Numbered from the stretch's first letter, positions 34,594 through 46,126 are shown. The stretch: DNA of 64,000 nucleotides from Rathayibacter sp. VKM Ac-2759 (GCF_009834225.1 NZ_CP047176.1:2852001-2916000); one strand, 5' to 3'. Notes: generated by a model not told the origin, from the sequence alone. Translations and numbers: made by a program.

Positions 34594-35397
34594 TTACGAC
34601 GCGGCGGAGGGGGCGGTGGCCCGGGCGAGCGCCTCGGCGTCGAGGGCCTCCTCGGTCTCGCGCTCCCACGCGTCGCGCACGAGGCGGTACCAGAGGTAGA
34701 GCGCGAAGCCGGCGAAGACCACCCACTCGACGGCGTAGAAGACGTTGAGCCAGTTGAGCGAGACGTCGGTCTGCCGCGCCGGCGAGTCGATGGCCTCGAG
34801 CCCCTCGACCGGCTGGTCGACGACGACGTAGCCCTGGTAGACGTCCTCGGGAGGGTCGGGCCAGCGGTTGATCAGGGCGGGGATCGAGAGCGCGGTGAGG
34901 GTCAGCGGATCCGCGCCCTCGGCCGGCGCCTCCGCCGCCTCGTTCGCGACCAGCCGGCCCTCGAACGACGACGGAACCGTCTCGCTCCCGCTGTTCAGGC
35001 GCTCGGCGACCTCGCGGGCGGTGCCCTCGTCCGGCGTCCAGCCGTAGGCGACCACGAGATCCGCGGAGTCGGTGCGCGTGCGCGCGATCACCCACCAGCC
35101 CTCGTCGCCGCCGTTCAGGCGTCCGCCGAGCACCTCGGCGCCGCCCGGGACGAGAGTGGAGGAGGCCGCCACGCGCTGGCCGTCGGCGGTGGCGGAGATC
35201 GGAGCGGAGGGCGCCGCGACCTCGTCGAGCGGCAGCACCGTCTCGGAGACACCGGAGTCGGGCGCCGCGGCGTCGACCGCGCGCCCGATCTGCCACTGGC
35301 CGAGCGCGGCGAAGAGGGCGGCGATCACGAGCGCGAGCAGCAGTGCGCCGATCCAGCGCGGACGCCGCGCGACCTGCCAGACCGTGCTCTGCGTCAT
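34594..35397 (-). CDS. SURF1-family cytochrome oxidase biogenesis protein
   Basis: 267 residues: one N-terminal and one C-terminal membrane helix around a soluble domain. SURF1 features: RPRWIGALLLALVIAALFAALGQWQ, the GWWVIART and VVAYGWTP strands (the usual G-W motif), and LNWLNVFYAVEWVVFAGFALYLWYR near the end. SURF1 helps insert heme a into cytochrome c oxidase. The downstream DUF3817 ATG is ten bases away, so these genes and guaA may be one transcript. Confidence 0.9.
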   Translation of the reverse strand: MTQSTVWQVARRPRWIGALLLALVIAALFAALGQWQIGRAVDAAAPDSGVSETVLPLDEVAAPSAPISATADGQRVAASSTLVPGGAEVLGGRLNGGDEGWWVIARTRTDSADLVVAYGWTPDEGTAREVAERLNSGSETVPSSFEGRLVANEAAEAPAEGADPLTLTALSIPALINRWPDPPEDVYQGYVVVDQPVEGLEAIDSPARQTDVSLNWLNVFYAVEWVVFAGFALYLWYRLVRDAWERETEEALDAEALARATAPSAAS

Positions 35398-35476
35398 GCG
35401 TCCCTCGTTCGTGCCGGATCCGCTCCCGAGCGCGGACCCGACGAGCCTAGCCGTCGCGGATGGGAGCTCCCGGGGA

Positions 35477-36907
35477 TCAGTAGTCGGGTTCGACGGGGCG
35501 GCGCGGACGGATCGGCTCGCCTCCGTCGGACTGCTGCATCGCCTGGTCGATGAGGGCCTGGCGCATCGGGTCGGGGAACTCGTCGTCGAGCTCGTCCCGC
35601 TCGATCGGCCTCACCGGGACCGGGGTGGTCGCGACGCCGGAGGTGTCGGTGCCCTCCTGCGGAGCCGGCGCGCCCATCGCCGCCTCGACGAGCGCGAACT
35701 CCTCGTCCGCCATCGTCGTGCGTGCGGCCGGTGCCGGCCGGTGACGGCGCCGCGACAGGAGGAGTCCGATGCTCTCCGACCGCGACGCGAGGATCGGCCC
35801 GACGATCGCCATGATCAGCACGTAGAGGCCGGCGAACGGCTGGATCCGCTCGTCGAGGCCCGCCGAGAGCGACAGCGTCGCCAGGATCAGCGCGAACTCG
35901 CCCCGGTTGTGCAGGATGAACGCCGCGTTCAGCCCGGCGCGCGGACCGAGCTTGTTGAGCCAGGCGACGAACTGACCGGCGCCGAGGTTGAGCACGATGG
36001 TCATGACGGCGGCGGCGATCACCGGCACGACGACGGCCGGGAACGCGCTCGGGTCGAGGCCGAGGCCGAAGTTCACGAAGAAGAACGCGCCGAACACGTC
36101 GCGGAGCGGGATGGCGATGTGCTCGACGCGCGAGCGGAACCGCGTGGCTCCGATCACCAGCCCGATCAGGAACGCGCCGATCGCGTCGGTGACGCCGAGC
36201 ACCTCGCCGATGCCGCCGAAGAGCAGGGCGAGGCCGAAGAAGAGGATGGTGAACAGCTCGTCGTCACGGGTGCGGAACAGCCTCGAGACGACGCGCCCGC
36301 CCCAGCGCGCGATCGTGAACATCACGACCAGGAACGCGAACGCGATCAGCAGCTTGAGGACGACCGGCCACGGCTCGGTCTCGCCCGAGAGCACGACCGA
36401 CACGATCGCGAGGTAGACCGCGATGAAGATGTCCTCGACGACGGTGACGCCCAGGATCATCGGAGTCTCGGGGTTGGCCAGCCGCTTGAGCTCGATCAGC
36501 AGCTTGGTGACGATGGCACTGGAGCTCGTCGCGGTGATGCCGGCGACGACGAGCGCCTCCTGACTCCCCCAGCCCAGCAGGAACCCGAAGCCGAGCCCGG
36601 CCGCCATGTTGACGCCGATGTAGGTGCCGCCGGAGAGGATGAGCCGCCCGGCGTTGCCGAAGAACTCGTCCTGGTCGAACTCGAGTCCGAGGTTGAAAAG
36701 CAGCAGGATCAGACCGAAGACGGCCGTCAGCTCGATGTAGGTGGAGTCGAAGTCGAGCGGGAACCAGTGGAAGTTCGGGCTCGCGAGGAGGCCGACGACC
36801 ATGTAGATGGGGATCGCCGGGAGCCCGATCGTCCGCCCCAGGCGGCCGAGGACGTAGGCGACGACGAACAGGATGCCCAGGACGATGAGGTCTTCGCCGT
36901 GGTGCAT
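35477..36907 (-). CDS. CPA2-type K+(Na+)/H+ antiporter, KhtU-like
   Basis: 476 residues: about 12 membrane helices (to ~385), then a charged cytoplasmic tail. Seen: LLLFNLGLEFDQDEFF, the unwound-helix ATSSSAIVTKLL, VVEDIFIAVYLA with the ED pair, and DVFGAFFFVNFGLGLDP. It exchanges cations for protons across the membrane. The start is two bases after the stop of a TrkA-C protein gene; the same arrangement occurs in the B. subtilis KhtTU K+/H+ antiporter, which suggests gating by that partner. Confidence 0.9.
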   Translation of the reverse strand: MHHGEDLIVLGILFVVAYVLGRLGRTIGLPAIPIYMVVGLLASPNFHWFPLDFDSTYIELTAVFGLILLLFNLGLEFDQDEFFGNAGRLILSGGTYIGVNMAAGLGFGFLLGWGSQEALVVAGITATSSSAIVTKLLIELKRLANPETPMILGVTVVEDIFIAVYLAIVSVVLSGETEPWPVVLKLLIAFAFLVVMFTIARWGGRVVSRLFRTRDDELFTILFFGLALLFGGIGEVLGVTDAIGAFLIGLVIGATRFRSRVEHIAIPLRDVFGAFFFVNFGLGLDPSAFPAVVVPVIAAAVMTIVLNLGAGQFVAWLNKLGPRAGLNAAFILHNRGEFALILATLSLSAGLDERIQPFAGLYVLIMAIVGPILASRSESIGLLLSRRRHRPAPAARTTMADEEFALVEAAMGAPAPQEGTDTSGVATTPVPVRPIERDELDDEFPDPMRQALIDQAMQQSDGGEPIRPRRPVEPDY

Positions 36908-36909
36908 CC

Positions 36910-37428
36910 TCAGACCCCGGGCGGCGTCTCGGGGGCCTTGGCGAAGACGCCGGAGCGGAAGAAGGAGAACGCCTTGGCGACCTTCTCCGGGCTGCCCGCG
37001 ACCACGAGGGTGTCGCCGGGGAACACGCGGAAGTCGGGCGCCGGCGCGGGGTTGGCCGCGTCGCCGCGGACCACGGCCACCACCGTGAGCCCGACGATCC
37101 CGCGGTCGGCGGGCTTGCCGAGCTGCTGCCCGGCGATGTGGTCGTCGTAGTCGACGGTGAACCAGTCGATCGAGAGGCCGGGGATCTGGTCGAGCGCGGT
37201 GAGCGACTCCGTGATCTGGGTGCCGCCGAGCAGCTCGGCCAGGGTGTGCGCCTCGTCGTCGTTGAGGCGGAGGCTCACCTTGGCGCCGTCCTGGTCGCCC
37301 TCCGCGAACGTGATCAGGTCGCTGTGGCCGGAGCGGTGGGCGATGACGCCGACCTTGCCCCCGTCGGCCGTCAGGAACGTGTGCAGAACGCCGACTCCGG
37401 GCAGCTTGACCCTGCGGACCTCGACCAT
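36910..37428 (-). CDS. TrkA-C (RCK-C) regulatory subunit, KhtT-like
   Basis: 172 residues. N-terminal ~75 residues form a KhtT-like domain (VEVRRVKLPGVGVLHTFLT); the C-terminal half is an RCK-C ligand domain: GIVGLTVVAVVRGD and DFRVFPGDTLVVAGSPEKVAKA. In KhtT this domain binds cyclic di-AMP or senses pH and controls the antiporter. It is directly upstream of the antiporter gene. An ATG with a nearby GGAGC precedes it. Confidence 0.9.
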   Translation of the reverse strand: MVEVRRVKLPGVGVLHTFLTADGGKVGVIAHRSGHSDLITFAEGDQDGAKVSLRLNDDEAHTLAELLGGTQITESLTALDQIPGLSIDWFTVDYDDHIAGQQLGKPADRGIVGLTVVAVVRGDAANPAPAPDFRVFPGDTLVVAGSPEKVAKAFSFFRSGVFAKAPETPPGV

Positions 37429-37529
37429 GCGTGCTCCATCCGCGCCTCGCGGCGCTCCTACCTCGGGGACCCTCCCAGCTTAGGCGCGCCCACCGTCGCC
37501 CCCGCGGCCGTTCGCCGGAGGGGAACGCC

Positions 37530-37595
37530 GAGGGAACCCCCATCCGTCGAGGCCGCCCGTTGCAGCGGTCCCTCTCGACGGTCCGGGGTTCCCTC
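37530..37595 (-). terminator. Long hairpin downstream of GuaB3
   Basis: GAGGGAACCCC and GGGGTTCCCTC form the outer stem, with CCGTCGAG/CTCGACGG inside. It lies 14 bp after the GuaB3 stop. Confidence 0.7.
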
Positions 37596-37608
37596 GAGCG
37601 GTGAGGCG

Positions 37609-38730
37609 TCAGCTGGGCTGGTAGGGCGCGACGACGACCTCGACGCGCTGGAACTCCTTGAGGTCGGAGTAGCCGGTGGTCGCCATCGAGCGGCGGAGCG
37701 CTCCGATCAGGTTGGCGGTGCCGTTCGAGTCGGTCGCGGGGCCGTAGAGGACCTGCTCGAGGGTGCCGACCGTGCCGACCTGCACGCGGCGGCCGCGGGG
37801 AAGCTGCTGGTGGTGCGCCTCCTGGCCCCAGTGCCAGCCGCCGCCGGGAGCGTCGGTGGCGCGCGCGAGAGCCGATCCGAGCATGACGGCGTCGGCGCCG
37901 ACCGCCACGGCCTTCACGATGTCGCCGGACGTGCCGAGGCCGCCGTCGGCGATGACGTGCACATAGCGTCCGCCCGACTCGTCGAGGTAGTCGCGGCGAG
38001 CGCCGGCGACGTCGGCGACCGCGGTCGCCATCGGAGCCTGGATGCCCAGCGTGGCGCGCGTGGTCGACGCGGCGCCGCCTCCGAAGCCGACGAGCACGCC
38101 CGCCGCTCCGGTGCGCATGAGGTGCAGGGCGGCCGTGTAGGTCGAGGCCCCGCCGACGATCACGGGCACGTCGAGCTCGTAGATGAACTTCTTGAGGTTG
38201 AGCGGCTCCTTGTCGCGCGAGACGTGCTCGGCCGACACGGTGGTGCCGCGGATGACGAACACGTCGACTCCCGCGTCGACGACCGTCTGGTACAGCTCGG
38301 CGGTGCGCTGCGGCGACAGGGCGCCGGCGACCGTCACGCCCGCGGCGCGGATCTCGTTGAGGCGCGCCGTCACCAGCTCGGGCTTGATCGGCTCCGAGTA
38401 GATCTCCTGCATGCGCTGCGTCGCGCGCTCGGCGGGCAGCTCGCGGATCTCGGCGAGCAGCGGCTCCGGGTCCTCGTAGCGCGTCCACAGACCCTCGAGG
38501 TCGAGCACCCCGAGCGCCCCGAGCCGCCCGAGCGTGATGGCCGTCGCGGGCGACACCACCGAGTCCATCGGCGCCGCGAGGATCGGAGTCTCGAACTGGT
38601 AGGCGTCGATCGCCCACTTCACCGACACCACTTCGGGATCCCTCGTCCGCCGGCTCGGGACGACGGCGATGTCGTCGAAGGCGTAGGCACGGCGGGCGCG
38701 CTTGCTTCGCCCGATCTCGATCTCAGTCAC
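37609..38730 (-). CDS. GuaB3-family IMP dehydrogenase-related protein
   Basis: 373 residues, IMPDH/GMPR TIM barrel with no CBS domains. N-terminal RSKRARRAYAFDDIAVVPSRRTRDP is diagnostic of GuaB3. The active-site loop reads VGFGGGAASTTRATLGI: the position of the catalytic Cys of IMPDH is Ser, as I recall for mycobacterial GuaB3 too, so IMP oxidation by the normal mechanism is unlikely. Other family features (HVIADGGLGTSGDIVKA) are intact. GTG 38730 has TAAACT six bases upstream. It lies downstream of guaB with a repeat-filled 386-bp gap. Confidence 0.93.
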   Translation of the reverse strand: MTEIEIGRSKRARRAYAFDDIAVVPSRRTRDPEVVSVKWAIDAYQFETPILAAPMDSVVSPATAITLGRLGALGVLDLEGLWTRYEDPEPLLAEIRELPAERATQRMQEIYSEPIKPELVTARLNEIRAAGVTVAGALSPQRTAELYQTVVDAGVDVFVIRGTTVSAEHVSRDKEPLNLKKFIYELDVPVIVGGASTYTAALHLMRTGAAGVLVGFGGGAASTTRATLGIQAPMATAVADVAGARRDYLDESGGRYVHVIADGGLGTSGDIVKAVAVGADAVMLGSALARATDAPGGGWHWGQEAHHQQLPRGRRVQVGTVGTLEQVLYGPATDSNGTANLIGALRRSMATTGYSDLKEFQRVEVVVAPYQPS

Positions 38731-38736
38731 CGGACG

Positions 38737-38742
38737 AGTTTA
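38737..38742 (-). promoter_or_regulatory. -10 box of a leaderless promoter for GuaB3
   Basis: TAAACT on the minus strand, six bases before GTG 38730. Confidence 0.65.
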
Positions 38743-38836
38743 CCGGTGCTCGCCGGCCACGCGCCTCACTGCGCTCGTTGCACGGCCGCGGTCGGCCTCC
38801 CGACGTGGTCACGTGCGCCCGTTCGGCGCACGCCCG

Positions 38837-38973
38837 GACGCAGTCGCGGTGGGCGAAGCCCACTCGCGCTGCCGAGAGCAGACGCAGTCGCGGTGGGCGA
38901 AGCCCACTCGCGCTGCCGAGAGCAGGCGCAGTCGCGGCGAGGCTCCGCCTCGCTCGCGCTGCGTCCCTCGGTC
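38837..38973. repeat. Tandem palindromic repeats, 44-bp period
   Basis: Two identical 44-bp units (38837-38880, 38881-38924) and a diverged third (38925-38973). Each folds as GCAG-T-CGCG...CGCG-C-TGC. In units one and two the inner stem is GTGGGC/GCCCAC with GAA loop; in the third it is GCGAGGC/GCCTCGC with TCC loop. The stem sequence changes but pairing is kept. Confidence 0.9.
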
Positions 38974-39004
38974 ACCAGCAGGCTGCCGCGCCTCCGGGAG
39001 AGGT

Positions 39005-39090
39005 GGCGGATCGCGACGGCGGCCCCTCCGGCGTGGTGGGCGTATGGGCCGAAGGCCCATCGGGCAGAGGGGCCGCCGTCGCGATCCGCC
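39005..39090. repeat. 24-bp perfect inverted repeat with nested hairpin
   Basis: Arms at 39005-39028 and 39067-39090 are perfect complements (GGCGGATCGCGACGGCGGCC...). The 38-bp loop holds ATGGGCC-GAA-GGCCCAT at 39044-39060. It starts 27 bp after the guaB stop, so it may serve as the guaB terminator. Confidence 0.85.
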
Positions 39091-39116
39091 GCCGGCCCCT
39101 CACCAGAAGCAGACCC

Positions 39117-41012
<1,896 letters not shown>

Positions 41013-42443
41013 GTGGATAGGAGACCCCCGCGATTCCGCGTCGTCCGCGACCGCCTGCTCGCGCTCGGCCTGCTCGCCGCGACCCTCACCGGTCTCGCCG
41101 CCGCCGCGCCCGCCGCACTCGCCGAAACGACCGCCGACCAGTCGATCATCGCCTGGGTCCGCGTCCAGGGCACGAACGAGAACCTCGCCGGCGTGACCGT
41201 CGAGATCGCCGGTGACGCCTCCGCGACGGTGACCACCGGCGACGACGGCCGGGCCACGTTCCCGCTCGACGCCGCGGGCACGTACACCGTGACGGTCGAC
41301 GAGCAGACGCTCCCCGCCGACAAGGGCTACCCGGCCGCCGGTCAGAACCCGAAGGAGGTGAAGATCGTCGCCTCGCAGAACCAGATCGTGAACTTCATCG
41401 TCTCGACGGCGAACCCGATCGGCTCCGGGGCGACCGCACCGGTCCCGACGGACTCCGCGTCCCCCACCACTCCCGCCACCGAGGGCACCACCGGCAACGG
41501 CGCGACCAACCCCGACGGCACCTCGAACGCGATCACGCCGCCCGTGTCGGCCGACACCTTCTGGATCATCTTCTGGCCCAAGGTCGTCACCGGTCTGATC
41601 TTCGGCCTCCTGATCGCCCTCGCCGCGATCGGCGCCTCGCTGATCTACGGCGTGACGGGGCTGAACAACTTCGCCCACGGCGAGCTGGTCACCTTCGGCG
41701 CCCTGATGGCCTACCTCTTCTCGGGCGTCTTCGGGCTGCCCGCGCTGCTCGCGATCCCGTTAGCGGTGATCCTCGGAGGCGCCTTCGGCTTCGCGCAGGA
41801 CGGCCTGCTCTGGAAGCCGCTGCGCAAGAAGGGCATCCAGCTGATCCCGCTGATGATCGTCACGATCGGCCTCTCGCTCGCGCTGCGCTACACCTTCGTG
41901 TTCTTCTTCGGCGCCGACCGCCTGTCGCTCCCCAACAGCACCGCTCCGTTCTTCACGGTGCCCGAGCTCGGGATCAGCCTGAAGTTCACCGACCTCGTCG
42001 GTGCGGTCGTCGGGGTCATCTGCATCGTGGGCGTCGCCCTGGTGCTGACCAAGACCAAGATCGGCAAGGCGATGCGCGCGGTGTCCGACAACCGGGCCCT
42101 CGCCTCCGCCTCGGGCATCAACGTCGAGCGCGTCATCCGAGTGGTCTGGGTGCTCTCGGGCGCCCTGGCCGCACTCGCGGGCGTCTACATCGGCTACTAC
42201 CAGTCGCTGCGCTGGGACACCGGAGCGTCGATCCTGCTGCTGATCTTCGCGGCGATCACGCTCGGCGGGCTCGGCTCCGCCTACGGAGCGCTGGTCGGCT
42301 CGCTCATCATCGGCCTGATGATGAACATCTCGACGATCTGGATCCCGGAGAACCTCAAGTACGTGGCTCCGCTCGTCCTCATGATCATCATCCTGCTGGT
42401 CAGGCCGCAGGGAATCCTCGGTCGCAAGGAACGGATCGGCTGA
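41013..42443 (+). CDS. livH: Branched-chain amino-acid ABC permease LivH with an extracytoplasmic N-terminal domain
   Basis: 476 residues. Residues 1-38 are a signal-like segment ending APAALAETT. Residues ~42-125 resemble an Ig-like carboxypeptidase-regulatory/Cna-B fold (QGTNENLAGVTVEIAGDASATVTTGD). A Pro/Thr/Gly linker follows (~135-180). The LivH permease starts around 185 with TGLIFGLLIALAAIGASLIYG and includes NFAHGEL and GIDVERV-like GINVERVIRVVW. Ordinary LivH is ~290 residues, so the domain is an addition. GTG 41013 follows GGAGG. Confidence 0.9.
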   Translation: MDRRPPRFRVVRDRLLALGLLAATLTGLAAAAPAALAETTADQSIIAWVRVQGTNENLAGVTVEIAGDASATVTTGDDGRATFPLDAAGTYTVTVDEQTLPADKGYPAAGQNPKEVKIVASQNQIVNFIVSTANPIGSGATAPVPTDSASPTTPATEGTTGNGATNPDGTSNAITPPVSADTFWIIFWPKVVTGLIFGLLIALAAIGASLIYGVTGLNNFAHGELVTFGALMAYLFSGVFGLPALLAIPLAVILGGAFGFAQDGLLWKPLRKKGIQLIPLMIVTIGLSLALRYTFVFFFGADRLSLPNSTAPFFTVPELGISLKFTDLVGAVVGVICIVGVALVLTKTKIGKAMRAVSDNRALASASGINVERVIRVVWVLSGALAALAGVYIGYYQSLRWDTGASILLLIFAAITLGGLGSAYGALVGSLIIGLMMNISTIWIPENLKYVAPLVLMIIILLVRPQGILGRKERIG

Positions 42444-42447
42444 CACC

Positions 42448-43434
42448 ATGAATCTCAACTTCATCTGGCTGGCGATCGGGCAGATCGTCGACCCCACCGT
42501 CGCCGCGTACGCGCTGGCGACCATCGGCCTGGTCATCCACTTCGGATTCACGGGACTGCTCAACTTCGGACAGGCCGGCTTCATGGCGGTGGGCGGCTAC
42601 GCCTTCGCCATCACCTCGGTCAAGTTCGAGTGGCCCGTCTGGGGCTCCCTGCTCGCGACGATCGTCGCGGCGACGGTGTTCGCGCTGATCCTCGGCATCC
42701 CGACGCTGCGCCTGCGCGCCGACTACCTGTCGATCGTGACGATCGCGGCGGCCGAGATCATCCGGCTCTCGGTCAAGACGCCCGAGTTCTCGGCGGTCAC
42801 CGGAGGCTCGGAGGGCATCAACGGCGCCGCCCGCGCCTTCAACGACCTCAACCCGCTCCCGGAGGGGCGCTGGGGCATCGGTGTCCTGACCTACTCCCAG
42901 GACCAGTGGTGGGTGCGCATCGTGGGCTGGACCCTCGTCCTGCTCGCCTGCCTCCTGGTGTTCCTCCTGATGCGCAGCCCCTGGGGCCGTGTCATCAAGG
43001 GCATCCGCGAGGACGAGGACGCCGTGCGCTCGCTCGGCAAGAACGTCTTCTCGTACAAGATCCAGGCACTGATCCTCGGCGGCGTGCTGGGCGGCCTGGC
43101 CGGAGCGCTGTTCATCCTGCCCCGCTCGCTGCAGCCCGACAACTACGGCACGCAGCTCACGTTCTTCCTCTACACGATCATGCTGCTGGGCGGTGCCGCG
43201 ACGGTCTTCGGACCGGTCGTCGGCTCGATCATCTTCTGGGTCGTGCTGGGCCTGACCGACGGTCTCCTCACGCTCGGGATCGACACCGGGGTCCTCAACA
43301 ACGACCTCATCCGCCTCACCACCGTGCAGACCGGCCCGATCCGGTTCATCGTGGTGGGGGTCGCGCTCATGCTCCTGGTGATCTTCAGACCCCAGGGGAT
43401 CTTCGGCAAGAAGAAGGATCTCCACTTTGCCTAA
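42448..43434 (+). CDS. livM: Branched-chain amino-acid ABC permease LivM
   Basis: 328 residues, eight to nine helices. Family features: TIGLVIHFGFTGLLNFGQAGFMAVGGYAF and TLRLRADYLSIVTIAAAEIIR, then MRSPWGRVIKGIREDEDAVRSLGKNVFSYKIQA, the ATPase-contacting EAA-like loop. It partners LivH to form the channel. It starts four bases after livH stops and overlaps livG by eight. Confidence 0.95.
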   Translation: MNLNFIWLAIGQIVDPTVAAYALATIGLVIHFGFTGLLNFGQAGFMAVGGYAFAITSVKFEWPVWGSLLATIVAATVFALILGIPTLRLRADYLSIVTIAAAEIIRLSVKTPEFSAVTGGSEGINGAARAFNDLNPLPEGRWGIGVLTYSQDQWWVRIVGWTLVLLACLLVFLLMRSPWGRVIKGIREDEDAVRSLGKNVFSYKIQALILGGVLGGLAGALFILPRSLQPDNYGTQLTFFLYTIMLLGGAATVFGPVVGSIIFWVVLGLTDGLLTLGIDTGVLNNDLIRLTTVQTGPIRFIVVGVALMLLVIFRPQGIFGKKKDLHFA

Positions 43435-44406
43435 AACGCCTGTCTCGGACATCACCGAGGACGAGATCGTCCCCGGGGTCAAGAAGAAGGACCCCATCGT
43501 CGTCGCCGACAGTGTCAGCCGGCGCTTCGGCGGCCTGACCGCGGTCGACGTGGCTCACGTCGAGATCCCCCGCGGCTCCATCACCGCCCTGATCGGCCCG
43601 AACGGTGCCGGCAAGACGACGTTCTTCAACCTGCTGACGGGCTTCGACAAGCCCAACACGGGCCGCTGGAACTTCAAGGGCAAGAACCTCGCGAACGTCC
43701 CCGCCTACAAGGTGTCGCGGATGGGCATGGTGCGCACGTTCCAGCTCACCAAGGCCCTCGGCGGCATGACGGTGCTCGAGAACATGCTCCTCGGGGCCAA
43801 GGGGCAGAAGGGCGAGAACATCTTCACCTCGCTCATCCGCCCGCTGTGGTCGAAGGAGGAGGAGTCGATCGAGGAGCGCGCGATCCGCCTGCTCGAGAAG
43901 TTCAAGCTCGACACCAAGAAGGACGACTACGCGTCGAGCCTCTCGGGCGGCCAGAAGAAGCTGCTCGAGATGGCGCGCGCGCTGATGTCGGATCCCGAGC
44001 TGGTCATGCTCGACGAGCCGATGGCCGGCGTGAACCCGGCGCTGACGCAGTCGCTCCTGGGGCACATCGTGAACCTGAAGGACGAGGGCATGACCGTGCT
44101 CTTCGTCGAGCACGACATGCACATGGTCAACACCATCGCCGACTGGGTGATCGTGATGGCCGAGGGCAAGGTCGTCGCGGAGGGTCCGCCCTCCACAGTC
44201 ATGAACGACCAGGCCGTCATCGACGCCTACCTGGGCGCCCACCACGACACCGATCTCGGCACCGTCGAGGGACAGCTCGAGATCGCCGAGGAGATGGAGT
44301 CGGACCTCGTGCGCGAGGACGTCGAGAAGCAGGCGCAGGAGGCCGGCATCGTGCCGCCCGCCACGGCGCCCGCCTCTCCGGCGGTCGACTTCGGGAAGGA
44401 CGAGAA

Positions 44407-44410
<4 letters not shown>
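43427..44410 (+). CDS. livG: Branched-chain amino-acid ABC transporter ATPase LivG
   Basis: 327 residues. ABC domain: Walker A GPNGAGKTT, Q-loop RTFQLTKALGGMTVLENML, signature LSGGQKKLLEMARAL, Walker B LVMLDEPMAGVNPAL, H-loop FVEHDMH. The TTG start at 43427 is supported by AAGGA eight bases upstream and the eight-base overlap with livM. The C-terminus carries a ~70-residue acidic, Ala/Pro-rich extension beyond the usual ~255-residue LivG, of unknown role. Confidence 0.95.
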
Positions 44411-45177
<767 letters not shown>

Positions 45178-45192
45178 GTCCGCCGCACCGCC

Positions 45193-45232
45193 AGGGGCCC
45201 GTCGTCCGCCGAGAGGCGACGGCGGGCCCTCT
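45193..45232 (+). terminator. Terminator of the liv operon
   Basis: AGGGGCCCGTCG and CGACGGCGGGCCCTCT pair with one bulge, 15 bp after livF. Confidence 0.7.
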
Positions 45233-45253
45233 GCGTCCCCCGGGAGGAGCCGG

Positions 45254-46096
45254 ATGCGCCGCCTCGCGTCAGCGCTCGTGATCGCCGCCCTGGCGGCGCT
45301 CCTCGCCGGCTGCGCTCCCGGGCCCGCGACGCGGCTCCCCGAGGGCGTGAGCGTCAGCATCCGGCAGAACCGCGACGACTACGGTCCGAGGCGCCTCGAG
45401 GTGCTCGTCGAGAACGGCACCGGCGCTCCGCTCGACGTCTGGGAGGCGCGGTTCGACTCCACCGCCTTCACCGAGGCGGTCGTCACCGAGGAGCCGACGA
45501 CGGTCCGCGCCGGGACGACCACCGCGATGCGCCTCCTGCTCGCCTCCCCCGACTGCTCCACCGAGTCGCCGGAGTCGTCCGTGCGGCTCGCCTACACGCA
45601 GGGCGCCGTGTCGGGCACGGCGACGCTCTCCCCCGACGATCCGTTCGGCAGCATCGACCGCATCCACGACGAGGACTGCCTCGCCGAGCGCGTGGCCGGC
45701 ATCGTCGCGATCCTCCCGGGCGAGGAGGTCGTCGTCGCCCAGGAGGACGGCCGGGCGGTCGCCCATCTCGCCCTCACCCTCACCCCGGCAGGAGGGCCCG
45801 GCACCGTGTCGATCGGAGGCGTCGCGCGCACGATCCTGCTGCGCCCCGCCTCCGGTGCCGACTCCTGGCCGGCCGGCGCGCGCCTCGACGCCGGCTCCGC
45901 ACCGGTCGTGCTCGACCTCGCGATCGTCCCGAGCAACTGCAGCACGCACACGGTCTCGGAGGACAAGCGCGGCACCTTCCTGCCGGTCTCGGTCGCGATC
46001 GACGGCGGCGCCTCCGGGGTCGTCCCGATCGGCGTGAGCGACGCCGTGCGGGGCGCGCTGTACGACTACATCGCCACCGACTACTGCCGCTGGTGA
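45254..46096 (+). CDS. Secreted lipoprotein of unknown function
   Basis: 280 residues. A lipobox ALLAGC ends the signal at Cys20, so it should be anchored to the outer face of the membrane. The mature part is beta-rich with four further Cys in two DCS/EDC and NCS/YCRW pairs, probably disulfides. No family recognised; SVRLAYTQGAVSGTATL and the repeated sandwich-like spacing suggest two Ig-like modules. ATG 45254 has GGGAGGAG upstream. It follows the liv operon terminator, so it probably has its own promoter. Confidence 0.8.
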   Translation: MRRLASALVIAALAALLAGCAPGPATRLPEGVSVSIRQNRDDYGPRRLEVLVENGTGAPLDVWEARFDSTAFTEAVVTEEPTTVRAGTTTAMRLLLASPDCSTESPESSVRLAYTQGAVSGTATLSPDDPFGSIDRIHDEDCLAERVAGIVAILPGEEVVVAQEDGRAVAHLALTLTPAGGPGTVSIGGVARTILLRPASGADSWPAGARLDAGSAPVVLDLAIVPSNCSTHTVSEDKRGTFLPVSVAIDGGASGVVPIGVSDAVRGALYDYIATDYCRW

Positions 46097-46126
46097 CGCA
46101 CGTCGGACGAGAGGAACTCTCCGATC

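Larger units (their letters stand above)
38743..39116. other. Non-coding repeat-rich region between guaB and GuaB3
   Basis: About 370 bp with a GTGCGCC/GGCGCAC hairpin near 38813-38831, tandem palindromes (38837-38973) and a 24-bp inverted repeat (39005-39090). No credible gene. Open frames across it encode the repeats. Confidence 0.8.

Noticed and set aside
38743..39116. A gene between guaB and GuaB3
   Set aside because: The interval consists of tandem palindromes and a 24-bp inverted repeat; frames are repeat-derived, with no start signal.
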